A DNA stretch of 64,000 bases from an uncultured Atopobium sp. (GTDB lineage: Bacteria; Actinomycetota; Coriobacteriia; Coriobacteriales; Atopobiaceae), in assembly GCA_938028565.1 (NCBI GenBank), contig CALIZS010000046.1:1-64000 (forward strand), read 5' to 3'. A program made the translations under genes and the position numbers. This document shows, piece after piece, positions 26,517 to 34,835 of this stretch. The notes below the pieces were generated by a model, which saw nothing but the letters and a program-made list of their open reading frames with translations, made no database searches and was not told the origin of the DNA. The first letter of the stretch is position 1; the number at the start of each line of letters is the position of its first letter.

Positions 26517-26611
26517 CTTGCAAATTTCCAGGTACACTGTATGTATTGTTGCCAGACGTGAGAGGCGTTTGATCAAGGGTGGCTCAAGCTGAGGCATCCG
26601 GAGGGGATCTA

Positions 26612-28105
26612 ATGGAACTTCACGAGGAATGTGGCGTCTTTGGAGTATGGGCGCCTGACCGTGACGTTGCTCGACTTACTTATTTTGCGCTGCACGCACT
26701 GCAGCATCGCGGACAAGATTCCGCAGGTATAGCTGTCGGTGACGGCCAGACCGTACTTATCAGAAAAGATACGGGCCTCGTAACCGAAGTTTTCAACAAC
26801 GACGACCTCAACGCAATGCCAGGTAAAGTGGCTATCGGTCACTGCCGCTACGGCACCGCAGGCGCCAAAGGCTGGGAGTCCGCTCAGCCACACATGTCGT
26901 CCATCGATGAAACCCTCATCGCTCTGGCGCACAACGGTACCCTCGTCAACTTTGACTCTTTGCGAGAAGAACTGTCTTCTCGCCAGATTTCCTTTAGATC
27001 GCACACGGATTCCGAGGTAGCAGCCCAGCTCATCGGCTACTTTACTCGTCGTACACACCGACTGCGCACCGGTATTGCTGCAACCATGAACCTCATCGAG
27101 GGCGGCTACGCTATGGTGCTCATCCGCGAGAACGCTCTCTACGCGTTTAGGGATCCTAACGGTATTCGTCCGCTGGTACTCGGTCATATTGGTGAGGAGG
27201 GCGAGAATAACTGGGTAGTTGCATCCGAGACATGCGCGTTGGATATTGTGGGCGCTACGTTTGTGCGCGAGGTTGCTCCTGGCGAGATTATCCGTATTTC
27301 TGATAGTGGCCTGTCTTCTGAGATGGGACTTTCACCTCGTCAGCAGGCAGATTGTATCTTTGAACAGGTGTATTTCTCGCGCCCTGACTCTATTATTAGC
27401 GGTCGCTCGGTGTATTCTGTCCGTCACCAGATGGGTCGCCAACTGGCAAAAGAGACCCCAGCAGACGTTGACCTGGTAATCGGTGTACCTGATTCCGGTG
27501 TTCCTGCAGCTGAGGGTTTTGCACAAGAGCTGGACGTGACTTTTGGCACTGGCTTGATCAAGAACCGCTACGTTGCAAGAACCTTCATTCAGCCTACACA
27601 GCAGCTTCGTGAGCTGGGTGTACGCTTAAAGCTCAATGCGCTTTCGGACGTTGTTGCAGGTAAACGCATCGTAATGGTAGACGATTCTGTTGTTCGCGGC
27701 ACTACTTCCAAGCAGATTGTTCAGCTGCTTAGGGATGCTGGCGCTGTTGAGGTGCACGTCAGAAGTGCGTCCCCAAAGGTTATCTGGCCTTGCTTCTACG
27801 GTATTGATACCGCCGATCAGGACCAGCTTGTTGCAGCAAAAATGACTACTCAAGAGATTTGCGATTATATCGGTGCAGACTCCTTAGGCTTTTTGAGCCT
27901 AGAGGGTCTGCTTGCCTGCGTTCCTTCTCGCGGTTATTGCGAGTCTTGCTTTAGCGGCAGGTATCCTGTGGCAATTCCGGAAGACTTCTACCAGAGGTTC
28001 TTGCCAGAAAACACCCCAGATAATCTAAACCCATCTTTTGCACGTAAGTTTGACCAGGTAGAACAGCAGTTAATTGACGAGGGCTTTGTCCCCTCAAAGC
28101 AGTAA
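26612..28105 (+). CDS. purF: Amidophosphoribosyltransferase
   Basis: 497 residues. It catalyses the first committed purine step, PRPP plus glutamine to phosphoribosylamine. The N-terminal nucleophile Cys is residue 7 in ELHEECGVFGV, implying a short propeptide that must be removed. The glutaminase domain has RYGTAGAK and HNGTLVN; the phosphoribosyltransferase domain has the PRPP loop VMVDDSVVRGTTS. The C-terminal RGYCESCFSGRYP holds cysteines of the kind that bind a 4Fe-4S cluster in Bacillus-type PurF. GGAGGGG 5 nt before ATG 26612 decides the start over an upstream GTG. An operon with purM and purN follows. Confidence 0.97.
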   Translation: MELHEECGVFGVWAPDRDVARLTYFALHALQHRGQDSAGIAVGDGQTVLIRKDTGLVTEVFNNDDLNAMPGKVAIGHCRYGTAGAKGWESAQPHMSSIDETLIALAHNGTLVNFDSLREELSSRQISFRSHTDSEVAAQLIGYFTRRTHRLRTGIAATMNLIEGGYAMVLIRENALYAFRDPNGIRPLVLGHIGEEGENNWVVASETCALDIVGATFVREVAPGEIIRISDSGLSSEMGLSPRQQADCIFEQVYFSRPDSIISGRSVYSVRHQMGRQLAKETPADVDLVIGVPDSGVPAAEGFAQELDVTFGTGLIKNRYVARTFIQPTQQLRELGVRLKLNALSDVVAGKRIVMVDDSVVRGTTSKQIVQLLRDAGAVEVHVRSASPKVIWPCFYGIDTADQDQLVAAKMTTQEICDYIGADSLGFLSLEGLLACVPSRGYCESCFSGRYPVAIPEDFYQRFLPENTPDNLNPSFARKFDQVEQQLIDEGFVPSKQ

Positions 28106-28116
28106 GAAGGAGAATA

Positions 28117-29205
28117 ATGACTACTTCCGCTGATCCAACCAAGCAGATTACCTACGCTGACGCAGGCGTTGACGTTGATGAAGGCGCTCGTGCGGTTGAT
28201 GCCATCAAGGCTGCTGTTGCTACAACTACTCGTCCCGAGGTCATTGGCGGCTTGGGTGGCTTTGGCTCCTGCTTCTCGGCAGCAGCACTCAAAGACATGG
28301 AAGAGCCTGTACTGGTCAGCGGCACCGACGGCGTTGGCACTAAGCTTGCTATTGCTCAGCTTCTCAATCGCCACAACACGGTAGGCGAGGACCTGGTTGC
28401 CATGTGCGTCGACGACATTGTTCCCATGGGTGCAGAGCCGCTGTTTTTCTTGGATTACGTTGCGGTGGGCAAGCTTAAAGCCGAGTCGGTCGCCGAGGTT
28501 GTTGGTGGCATTGCAGAAGGTTGCCGCAAGAGTGGATGTGCGCTGGTAGGCGGCGAGATGGCCGAGCATCCAGGTGTTATGAATCCTGACGACTACGATC
28601 TTGCTGGATTTGTTGTTGGCGTTGTCGACAAACCAAAGATCTTAGGTCCCGAGAAGGTCAGTGAAGGTGACGTCATTCTGGGACTTCCTTCTTCTGGCAT
28701 TCACTCCAACGGATATTCGCTGGTACGTAAGGTAGCTATTGAGGGTAAGACTGTCGAGGAGCTTAACCAGCCACTAGAGGAGCTCGGTGGAGAGTCACTC
28801 GCGGACGCTGTTTTGCGTCCAACTACTATTTACGCAGGTGGATTGCTTGCTGCACTCCGCGCAGGAGCTCCTATCAAGGCTATGGCACACATCACCGGTG
28901 GTGGAATCACCGAGAACCTTAACCGTGCACTGCCAGCTCACCTTGACGCAGAGGTTGATCGTGGTGGAGAGGCAGGTCCTGCATGGGATATTCCACCAGT
29001 TATTTCATACGTTTCTAACGCTGCAAATCTGTCTCTTGATGAGCAGTATCGCACCTTCAATATGGGCGTTGGTATGGCACTTATCGTAGACATGGACGAC
29101 GTTGACGATGTAGCAGAAGCCCTCTCTGACCAGGGATTTGAGCCATTTGTCATGGGTCAGATTATCCCAGGCACCGGAAAGGTGGTCTACAACGATGCCA
29201 ATTAA
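28117..29205 (+). CDS. purM: Phosphoribosylformylglycinamidine cyclo-ligase (AIR synthase)
   Basis: 362 residues. It closes the imidazole ring of AIR with ATP. The N-terminal TYADAGVDVDEG, GGFGSCF, VSGTDGVGTK (about residue 66), DDIVPMGAEPLFFLDY and HSNGYSLVR motifs are standard. GAAGGAG lies before ATG 28117. The stop overlaps the purN start by 11 bp, suggesting translational coupling. Confidence 0.97.
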   Translation: MTTSADPTKQITYADAGVDVDEGARAVDAIKAAVATTTRPEVIGGLGGFGSCFSAAALKDMEEPVLVSGTDGVGTKLAIAQLLNRHNTVGEDLVAMCVDDIVPMGAEPLFFLDYVAVGKLKAESVAEVVGGIAEGCRKSGCALVGGEMAEHPGVMNPDDYDLAGFVVGVVDKPKILGPEKVSEGDVILGLPSSGIHSNGYSLVRKVAIEGKTVEELNQPLEELGGESLADAVLRPTTIYAGGLLAALRAGAPIKAMAHITGGGITENLNRALPAHLDAEVDRGGEAGPAWDIPPVISYVSNAANLSLDEQYRTFNMGVGMALIVDMDDVDDVAEALSDQGFEPFVMGQIIPGTGKVVYNDAN

Positions 29206-29809
29206 GCTTGGCGTTCTTCTTTCCGGTTCAGGTACCAACCTGCAGGCTATTATTGACGCCATTGATGCTGGCAAGCTAGACGCAACCATTGAACTGGTTG
29301 TTTCTTCTCGCCCTGATGCATATGGTCTGAAGAGGGCGGAGGCAGCCGGTCTGCAAACACTGACGCTCTCAAAAGAGACGTACGAAGATCCATTTGTTGC
29401 AGATATGGTTATTGCCACCGAGCTCAAGCGTTATAACGTTGATTATGTTGTTATGGCTGGCTACATGCGCAAAGTCGGCGTTCCCATTCTGAACACCTTC
29501 CTTAACCGTGTGCTCAATCTGCATCCGGCGTTACTGCCAAGCTTCCGTGGTGCACATGCTATTCAGGATGCGTATGAGTACGGCGTCAAGGTGACGGGCG
29601 TTACCGTTCACCTGGCAAATGCTGATTACGACCGCGGTCCCATTATTGCTCAGCGACCAGTTGTGGTTGAAGAGGGTTGGACCGTTGACCAGCTTGAAGA
29701 GGCGATTCATCAGGTAGAGCACCAGCTGTATCCTGAGGTGTTGCAGCTTTTTGCTCAGGATAAAGTCCACGTTGAGGGGCAAAAGGTTCGCATAGAGTTA
29801 GGCGAGTAA
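29195..29809 (+). CDS. purN: Phosphoribosylglycinamide formyltransferase
   Basis: 204 residues. It transfers a formyl group from 10-formyl-THF to GAR. LLSGSGTNLQAIIDA opens the protein; the LNLHPALLPSFRGAHA motif (His catalytic site) and GVTVHLANADYDRGPII (Asp) follow. ATG 29195 lies inside the end of purM. The stop TAA is immediately followed by the ATG of the acyltransferase gene. Confidence 0.96.
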   Translation: MPIKLGVLLSGSGTNLQAIIDAIDAGKLDATIELVVSSRPDAYGLKRAEAAGLQTLTLSKETYEDPFVADMVIATELKRYNVDYVVMAGYMRKVGVPILNTFLNRVLNLHPALLPSFRGAHAIQDAYEYGVKVTGVTVHLANADYDRGPIIAQRPVVVEEGWTVDQLEEAIHQVEHQLYPEVLQLFAQDKVHVEGQKVRIELGE

Positions 29810-30943
29810 ATGGCGAGAAGTGCCCAGATCAAACTGAGCGACGTTGCTACATCACGTGTCAATAACCTGAACTTTATAAGGTTTGTTGCCGCACTGATGG
29901 TCATTGTTTCCCACTGTTATGCAGTTGTTTTGGGTGGCGATGCCGGTAGTTATCTCTTGAAGTTTACTGGTGACCGCTTGAGTCCAGGCGGTGTTTCTGT
30001 TGGCGTTTTCTTCCTCTTTGGTGGATTTTTGATTGCTCGTAGTTGCGAGCATTACCCTGAGGCAAAAAAGTTTTTCTCGGCACGTATTTTGAGGCTTTTT
30101 CCCGAGCTTCTATTTGTTGTGATTTTGACTGCGTTTGTGCTTGGTCCAATGCTTTCAACGCTTTCACCTGCAGAGTATTTTACTAATACACAGACGTATA
30201 AATACCTGCTTAATGGTGCCTTGATCATGGTTCATCAGTTGCCAGGAGTGTTTACTAACAATCCTTCGGGTGACGTGGTTAATGCTGCACTATGGACGCT
30301 TCCTGTTGAGTTTATCTGCTATATCTTGTGTTTTATCAGCTACAAGCTCACCAAGTTTGATAAGAAGAAATTTTTGCTGCTCTCGATACCTGTTTTTGCG
30401 TTGGCAGCAGTGTATTACGTGAAGTTTTCTCCGCTTCAGCTCAGCGTTGTACGTGCGGTTCTTCTGTTTTTCCTGGGTGTTTTGATTTGGGTGCTCAGAG
30501 ACCACATTACTATCTCGCCTATTTTGGGCCTTGCGACGATTGTTCTGTGGTTTGTTATGGTTTTCGGCGGCATCGATAATCTGGCAATGCTGACGGTTTT
30601 CCCTATTGCTTGCTTCTGCCTTGCATATGGAATGGGCAACCACTTTAGTAAATTTGGCACAAAGTTTGAGCTTTCGTATGGCATTTACCTTTGGGCTTTT
30701 CCTATTCAGCAAGCGCTGGCTCAGTATTTTCCCGCGTGGCATCCTTACGTAAATGCGCTGGTTGCAGCTTTATTGGCAACTTGTGGAGCATTTGTTAATC
30801 ACTTTGTTGTTTCCGCCCCACTTGGAAGATTCCTTAAAGAGCATCGTAAGAAAGCTCATGAAGAACGGAAGTCTTCCGAAGAGCAGAATAATGCCGACAA
30901 GAATAAGGAACTTTCTAAAGGCGAGAAGCCCATTAAGCAGTAA
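29810..30943 (+). CDS. Membrane acyltransferase (acyltransferase 3 family)
   Basis: 377 residues with about ten membrane segments. The N-terminal NFIRFVAALMVIVSHCYAV carries the R-x10-H pattern of acyltransferase 3 (OafA-like) proteins, which O-acylate cell-surface glycans or peptidoglycan. The C-terminal 40 residues are charged and Glu/Lys-rich. It is joined to purN without a gap (TAA-ATG), although it has no obvious purine role; the reading is translational coupling of an unrelated gene. Confidence 0.9.
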   Translation: MARSAQIKLSDVATSRVNNLNFIRFVAALMVIVSHCYAVVLGGDAGSYLLKFTGDRLSPGGVSVGVFFLFGGFLIARSCEHYPEAKKFFSARILRLFPELLFVVILTAFVLGPMLSTLSPAEYFTNTQTYKYLLNGALIMVHQLPGVFTNNPSGDVVNAALWTLPVEFICYILCFISYKLTKFDKKKFLLLSIPVFALAAVYYVKFSPLQLSVVRAVLLFFLGVLIWVLRDHITISPILGLATIVLWFVMVFGGIDNLAMLTVFPIACFCLAYGMGNHFSKFGTKFELSYGIYLWAFPIQQALAQYFPAWHPYVNALVAALLATCGAFVNHFVVSAPLGRFLKEHRKKAHEERKSSEEQNNADKNKELSKGEKPIKQ

Positions 30944-30959
30944 TGGAACGGCTGCGTTA

Positions 30960-31373
30960 CTATTTTGCTGCAAGTAAAAGCGCAAATATTGTTTGCGTAT
31001 AAACAAATGAGGAAGCAAGCCAAATAAGCGGAACAACCAAGTCTCTAATGGTAATAAAACGATCTGATTTAGAGTGTTTTGCTATTTGCGTAAAGATTGC
31101 GCACGCAACAGCAATAGCAATAATTCCAACTATATAAGGAACAAGAAATTGCTGCTTAACTACAGTTTTAGTGGTAAGAAGCATTATGTCTACGAAGAAG
31201 ACCATAGCTATAAAAAGGTAATAAAGTGCGAGCACTCCACCGCGGAAGAGGTCAAAATTTGTGCGCTTAAAGATTTTGCTCAAGCTTTGCTTTGCAAGAA
31301 GGACATATGCCGCTATGAGATACAGGACGGCTAGGGGAATATAGACAACTTTAAAGAAACCTATAAGTGCCAC
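30960..31373 (-). CDS. Small four-helix membrane protein, hypothetical
   Basis: 137 residues, not recognised. Four membrane segments are evident near 5-27, 45-68, 75-97 and 108-132. No charged catalytic motif is seen. It lies downstream of a SemiSWEET gene on the same strand with a 57-bp gap, so co-transcription is likely. It converges with the acyltransferase gene. Confidence 0.7.
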   Translation of the reverse strand: MALIGFFKVVYIPLAVLYLIAAYVLLAKQSLSKIFKRTNFDLFRGGVLALYYLFIAMVFFVDIMLLTTKTVVKQQFLVPYIVGIIAIAVACAIFTQIAKHSKSDRFITIRDLVVPLIWLASSFVYTQTIFALLLAAK

Positions 31374-31430
31374 ATGAACCGTCCTTATCGTTGAGTCTTA
31401 GTAAGCTGATAGGCCTGACCGGCTGCCAGA

Positions 31431-31715
31431 TTATAGTAGCGCAGTTAGCGCAGTAACAAGTCCAAAGAGAATACCAGGGGCGTTAGCAATCATAATGGGA
31501 ACATCGCGTTCTTTCTTGAAAGCACCGTAAACAAACCAAACAATGCAGTTGATCATGGCAACTAGTGGTTGGATGAAGCTGCCTTTATTGCCAGCAAGAT
31601 TATTGGTAATCTGTGGGATATAAGAAACATACATCATGACTGAGAGAATGCTGCCAAATTGACCTAGCTTGTTGAAGAAATTCTCGTCAAAAGAAAGTGC
31701 GTGCTTTTCTGTCAT
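31431..31715 (-). CDS. SemiSWEET sugar transporter
   Basis: 94 residues with three membrane helices (one triple-helix bundle), the bacterial half-size form of SWEET sugar uniporters that works as a dimer. Characteristic features are the PQ-loop-like VSYIPQITNN in helix 1 and Asn/Trp residues (NCIVWFVYG and IANAPGILFG) in helices 2 and 3 that line the sugar pathway. GGAGGT precedes ATG 31715; the longer open frame upstream is not used. A second member lies at 34496-34759. Confidence 0.88.
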   Translation of the reverse strand: MTEKHALSFDENFFNKLGQFGSILSVMMYVSYIPQITNNLAGNKGSFIQPLVAMINCIVWFVYGAFKKERDVPIMIANAPGILFGLVTALTALL

Positions 31716-31783
31716 GTAAAATAACCTCCAATGCCTAACAAACAGATTGCTGATACTTACCCAAGTACTAAGCAAGATATTCG

Positions 31784-31912
31784 TTAGTTTGTTGCTGAAT
31801 AGCTTGCATCAATCCATTGACACAGTTCATCAAAGTCAACAGAGCCATCTAAAAGCGCAGAGATCCAATTGCCATACTGATTTGCAACGTATTCAAACAG
31901 CTTTTCTCGCAT
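31784..31912 (-). CDS. Possible small protein, 42 aa
   Basis: The frame begins MREKLFEYVANQYGN and ends at TAA 31784. An in-frame ATG seven codons upstream would give 49 residues. GGGAGAG stands 5-8 nt before ATG 31912. It is acidic and helical, with two Trp and one Cys. It lies 68 bp before the SemiSWEET gene on the same strand. Codon use looks gene-like, but there is no homology evidence. Confidence 0.45.
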   Translation of the reverse strand: MREKLFEYVANQYGNWISALLDGSVDFDELCQWIDASYSATN

Positions 31913-32061
31913 AATCTGCTCTCCCTCGTCCATATCTTAGTATGATTGACAGCTTCTCTATGAAGAAGTTGAAATTATCATTATCTCCAGCATACGCGCC
32001 CTAAACAGCTATACTAAATGTGTTCGTATATGTAATAAAAAGTCCAAGTGAAGGGCGTCAT

Positions 32062-32685
32062 ATGAGCCGAGTTTCTCGTAGAGAAGATGAGTTCTACAGC
32101 ATGTTCTCTGAGTTTTCAGCGTTGATTGTTTCTACGGCAAAACTCTTTGTTTCTTACATTGAATCATTCCCAAGCTCTGAAGATTATGAAGTTCAGATTA
32201 AGAACTACGAGACACTCTGCGATGACCAGGTAGGAAAAATTATTTCCACCCTCAACACATCCTTTATCACGCCATTTGATCGCGAGGACATTTCACGTCT
32301 TGCCCTGCTTATGGATGAGATTGCAGATGGTATTGAGAGCGTCTCTGCACACCTCAGCATGTATGACATCAAAGAAATGCGTCCAGAGGCAGTTCAGGTG
32401 GCACATCTGATTCTGTTTGCATCAGAGGAGTTGCAGAAGGCTTTTGATCGTCTCCCTGACTACCACAAGGATGACTCGGTTATTCAACATACGCGCTCTG
32501 CAAATGAGTATGAGGACCAGGGGGACGTTGTCTACCGCAACGCTCTGAGCTCTATCTTCAGAAATGTTGATGATCCAATTGAGGTTCTTAAGTGGAAGAG
32601 CCTTTTGGATAGACTTGAGTCTACTCTTGACGCTTGCAAGCATGTTGCAAACGCCGTTCAGAATGTCATTGTGAAAAATGGCTAG
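32062..32685 (+). CDS. PhoU-like/DUF47 partner of the phosphate transporter
   Basis: 207 residues, all-helical, of the PhoU-related DUF47 family commonly encoded beside Pit permeases and thought to control or assist them. Acidic helical motifs such as DEIADGIESVSAHL (about residue 87) and DRLESTLDACKHVANAV (near the C-terminus) are typical metal-binding PhoU-like features. ATG 32062 with AAGGG upstream was chosen. The stop overlaps the pit start by 8 bp. Confidence 0.9.
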   Translation: MSRVSRREDEFYSMFSEFSALIVSTAKLFVSYIESFPSSEDYEVQIKNYETLCDDQVGKIISTLNTSFITPFDREDISRLALLMDEIADGIESVSAHLSMYDIKEMRPEAVQVAHLILFASEELQKAFDRLPDYHKDDSVIQHTRSANEYEDQGDVVYRNALSSIFRNVDDPIEVLKWKSLLDRLESTLDACKHVANAVQNVIVKNG

Positions 32686-33673
32686 TATCTTGCTTATTGC
32701 GGTACTTGTTTCCGCGCTGGTATTTGAGTTCATTAATGGCTTCCACGACACTGCAAATGCCATTGCTACCACGGTATATACCAAAGCGCTGCCACTGCGC
32801 GTGGCAATTGCCATGTCCGCAATCATGAACTTTATCGGCGCACTTATGAGCGAGAAAGTTGCCATGACCATTGCGTCTGGTCTGGTTGATATTCAGCTTC
32901 AGCTCTACGTTATTTTTGCTGCATTGATGGGTGCTATTATTTGGGACCTCTTTACCTGGTGGTTCTCAATTCCAAGTTCGTCTTCGCATGCGCTTATCGG
33001 CAGCCTTATCGGTGCAACCATCGTCTTTACCGGCAGCACTGGTCACATCCTCTGGGTTGGCGTTGTGGAGAAGGTTGTTATTCCTCTGTTTACCTCGCCA
33101 CTTATTGGTATGGCACTGGGCTACCTTATTATGAAGCTGGTGTTTGAGATTTTTGCTGACTGGCCACCTAAAAAGGCACATGGCCTGTTCCACCGTCTTC
33201 AGGTGCTTTCAGCTGCCTTTATGGCATACAGCCACGGCAATAATGATGCTCAGAAGACTATGGGAATCATCACGTTGGCGCTGGTTACCGCCGGTCTTCA
33301 TGACCCTTCTAACGGCATTCCTCTGTGGGTCAAGCTTCTCTGCGCAGCTACTATGGCTTTGGGCACCTCCATTGGTGGCGGCCGTATCATGCGCACCGTT
33401 GGCGACGGCGTCACCAAGCTCACACCAGTTATTGGCTTTGTCGCCGAGACAAGTTCTACCGTTGCAATTGAGCTCATGACTGCACTTGGAGCACCAGTCT
33501 CTACTACACAGGTCATCACTACGTCCATCATGGGTGCAGGATCTGCTCGTCGTCGTAGCTCCGTACGCTGGGGCGTTGCGCGCAAGATTATTGCTGCTTG
33601 GTTTGTAACGCTGCCAGCTACTATGGCACTTGGCGGACTCATTGCTTTCCTGACCAGTTTTGCTCTGGCATAA
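32678..33673 (+). CDS. pit: Inorganic phosphate transporter, Pit family
   Basis: 331 residues with about ten membrane segments. It is a low-affinity symporter of metal-phosphate. The two family repeats are clear: FEFINGFHDTANAIAT (about 11-26) and MAYSHGNNDAQKTMGI (about 183-198). PSSSSHALIGS and GAPVSTTQVI are also typical. It is translated from an ATG inside the upstream DUF47 gene, so the two are coupled. Confidence 0.96.
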   Translation: MASILLIAVLVSALVFEFINGFHDTANAIATTVYTKALPLRVAIAMSAIMNFIGALMSEKVAMTIASGLVDIQLQLYVIFAALMGAIIWDLFTWWFSIPSSSSHALIGSLIGATIVFTGSTGHILWVGVVEKVVIPLFTSPLIGMALGYLIMKLVFEIFADWPPKKAHGLFHRLQVLSAAFMAYSHGNNDAQKTMGIITLALVTAGLHDPSNGIPLWVKLLCAATMALGTSIGGGRIMRTVGDGVTKLTPVIGFVAETSSTVAIELMTALGAPVSTTQVITTSIMGAGSARRRSSVRWGVARKIIAAWFVTLPATMALGGLIAFLTSFALA

Positions 33674-33676
33674 CCC

Positions 33677-34354
33677 ATGCTCAACGTTGTACTGGTAGAG
33701 CCCGAAATTCCCGCAAATACGGGAAACATTGGTCGTACCTGCGTGGTTAGCGGAACTCATCTGCACTTGGTGGGCCCGTTGGGTTTCTCGCTTGATGACA
33801 AAAGCCTCAAACGAGCAGGTATGGCCTACTGGCAAAGCCTTAACGTTTCTGTCTACGATAACTGGGATCAATTTCTGGAGAAGAATGGTCTAGTCCAAGC
33901 GTCTAGCGCACCTATCGCGGACGCTGCACACGATGCTGTCACCGCAGTCGACGGCACTTCCGCAACCGGCCGATCTCCGCTGCACTTCCTTACTAAGAAA
34001 GCTAAGAAGACCTATACGCAAGCAACGTATTGCGATGGTGATTACCTTATCTTTGGCAAAGAAAGCCTGGGTTTATCCGAGGAACTCCTAGCCAAGCACG
34101 CAGATGAGTGCGAGAGAATCCCAATGCTGCAAGATTCTGCAAGCCTGGTTAACCGTGAGGACTGGAGCCAAAAGCACGATGCACTTGATGGCGATGATCA
34201 GTACTCCCATCCAGCACTTTCACAGCAGGATATCTGCGGAAACTTTATTGATCCCAATGAGTTCTCGGTCAGTGCGCTTAACGTTTCAAACGCTGCCGCT
34301 ATTGTACTGTACGAAGCGCTACGGCAGATTGGTTTTCCAGGAATGGATGTCTAA
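33677..34354 (+). CDS. tRNA (cytidine(34)-2'-O)-methyltransferase, TrmL-like, with inserts
   Basis: 225 residues against about 155 in the usual TrmL. The SPOUT fold motifs are present: VVLVEPEIPANTGNIGRTC at the start, LIFGKESLGLS (about residue 116) and the SALNVSNAAAIVLYEALRQ knot near the end. It methylates the wobble ribose in tRNA-Leu. Two stretches are unusual: an Ala/Asp-rich insert near residues 75-100 and an insert of about 45 residues between the IPM motif and the NVSNA knot. It starts 3 bp after pit. Confidence 0.85.
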   Translation: MLNVVLVEPEIPANTGNIGRTCVVSGTHLHLVGPLGFSLDDKSLKRAGMAYWQSLNVSVYDNWDQFLEKNGLVQASSAPIADAAHDAVTAVDGTSATGRSPLHFLTKKAKKTYTQATYCDGDYLIFGKESLGLSEELLAKHADECERIPMLQDSASLVNREDWSQKHDALDGDDQYSHPALSQQDICGNFIDPNEFSVSALNVSNAAAIVLYEALRQIGFPGMDV

Positions 34355-34436
34355 GAACTAGCTTATTGAGTTTGTTTATGATGCAAAACGAGAAAAGCGC
34401 CAAGAATGGCTACAGAGATAAGATGCGTGTTGATTA

Positions 34437-34470
34437 AAATCCGACAGCACCATTAGATGCTGTCGGATTT
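34437..34470. terminator. Bidirectional terminator between trmL and SemiSWEET 2
   Basis: aaaatccgacagca pairs with tgctgtcggattt around cattaga, with A/T-rich sides on both strands. Confidence 0.85.
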
Positions 34471-34495
34471 CTAAATTCAAGCTGTTGTTTAATTA

Positions 34496-34759
34496 CTATA
34501 AAGCAGTAAGGAACGTTAAACCGCCCAAAATTACACCAGCAGTATTTGGAATAATAAGAACCCAGTCTTTTTTGGGCTCTTTAGTCCAACCATAGATGAC
34601 CCAAATTAGACAAGAAACTGCTGCAAATAGTGGTTGAAAAGGTTGAGCCTTTTCTCCCTGTAGATTTGCAATAATTTGTGGAATATAAGCGATAAAAACA
34701 AATACTCCAATAAAAGCTCCGACAGATCCTACGAATAGATTGATTTGTTTCTTTGACAT
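34496..34759 (-). CDS. SemiSWEET sugar transporter, second copy
   Basis: 87 residues with three helices. Helix 1 has AYIPQIIAN, helix 2 AAVSCLIWVIYG, helix 3 IIPNTAGVILGG, matching the SemiSWEET pattern of the 31431-31715 protein (PQ motif, Trp, Asn). GGAGGAGG lies 5-10 nt before ATG 34759. The two genes are diverged paralogues. Confidence 0.87.
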   Translation of the reverse strand: MSKKQINLFVGSVGAFIGVFVFIAYIPQIIANLQGEKAQPFQPLFAAVSCLIWVIYGWTKEPKKDWVLIIPNTAGVILGGLTFLTAL

Positions 34760-34835
34760 AAACACCTCCTCCTTCGTTATGTTTAATGTCATACAAGATT
34801 AATTTTTGATGCTATATTTGCATTATTACTTCCTC

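Noticed and set aside
26517..26611. Purine riboswitch before purF
   Set aside because: A hairpin is present, but it has the shape of a terminator with a T-tract and no recognisable aptamer core was found.
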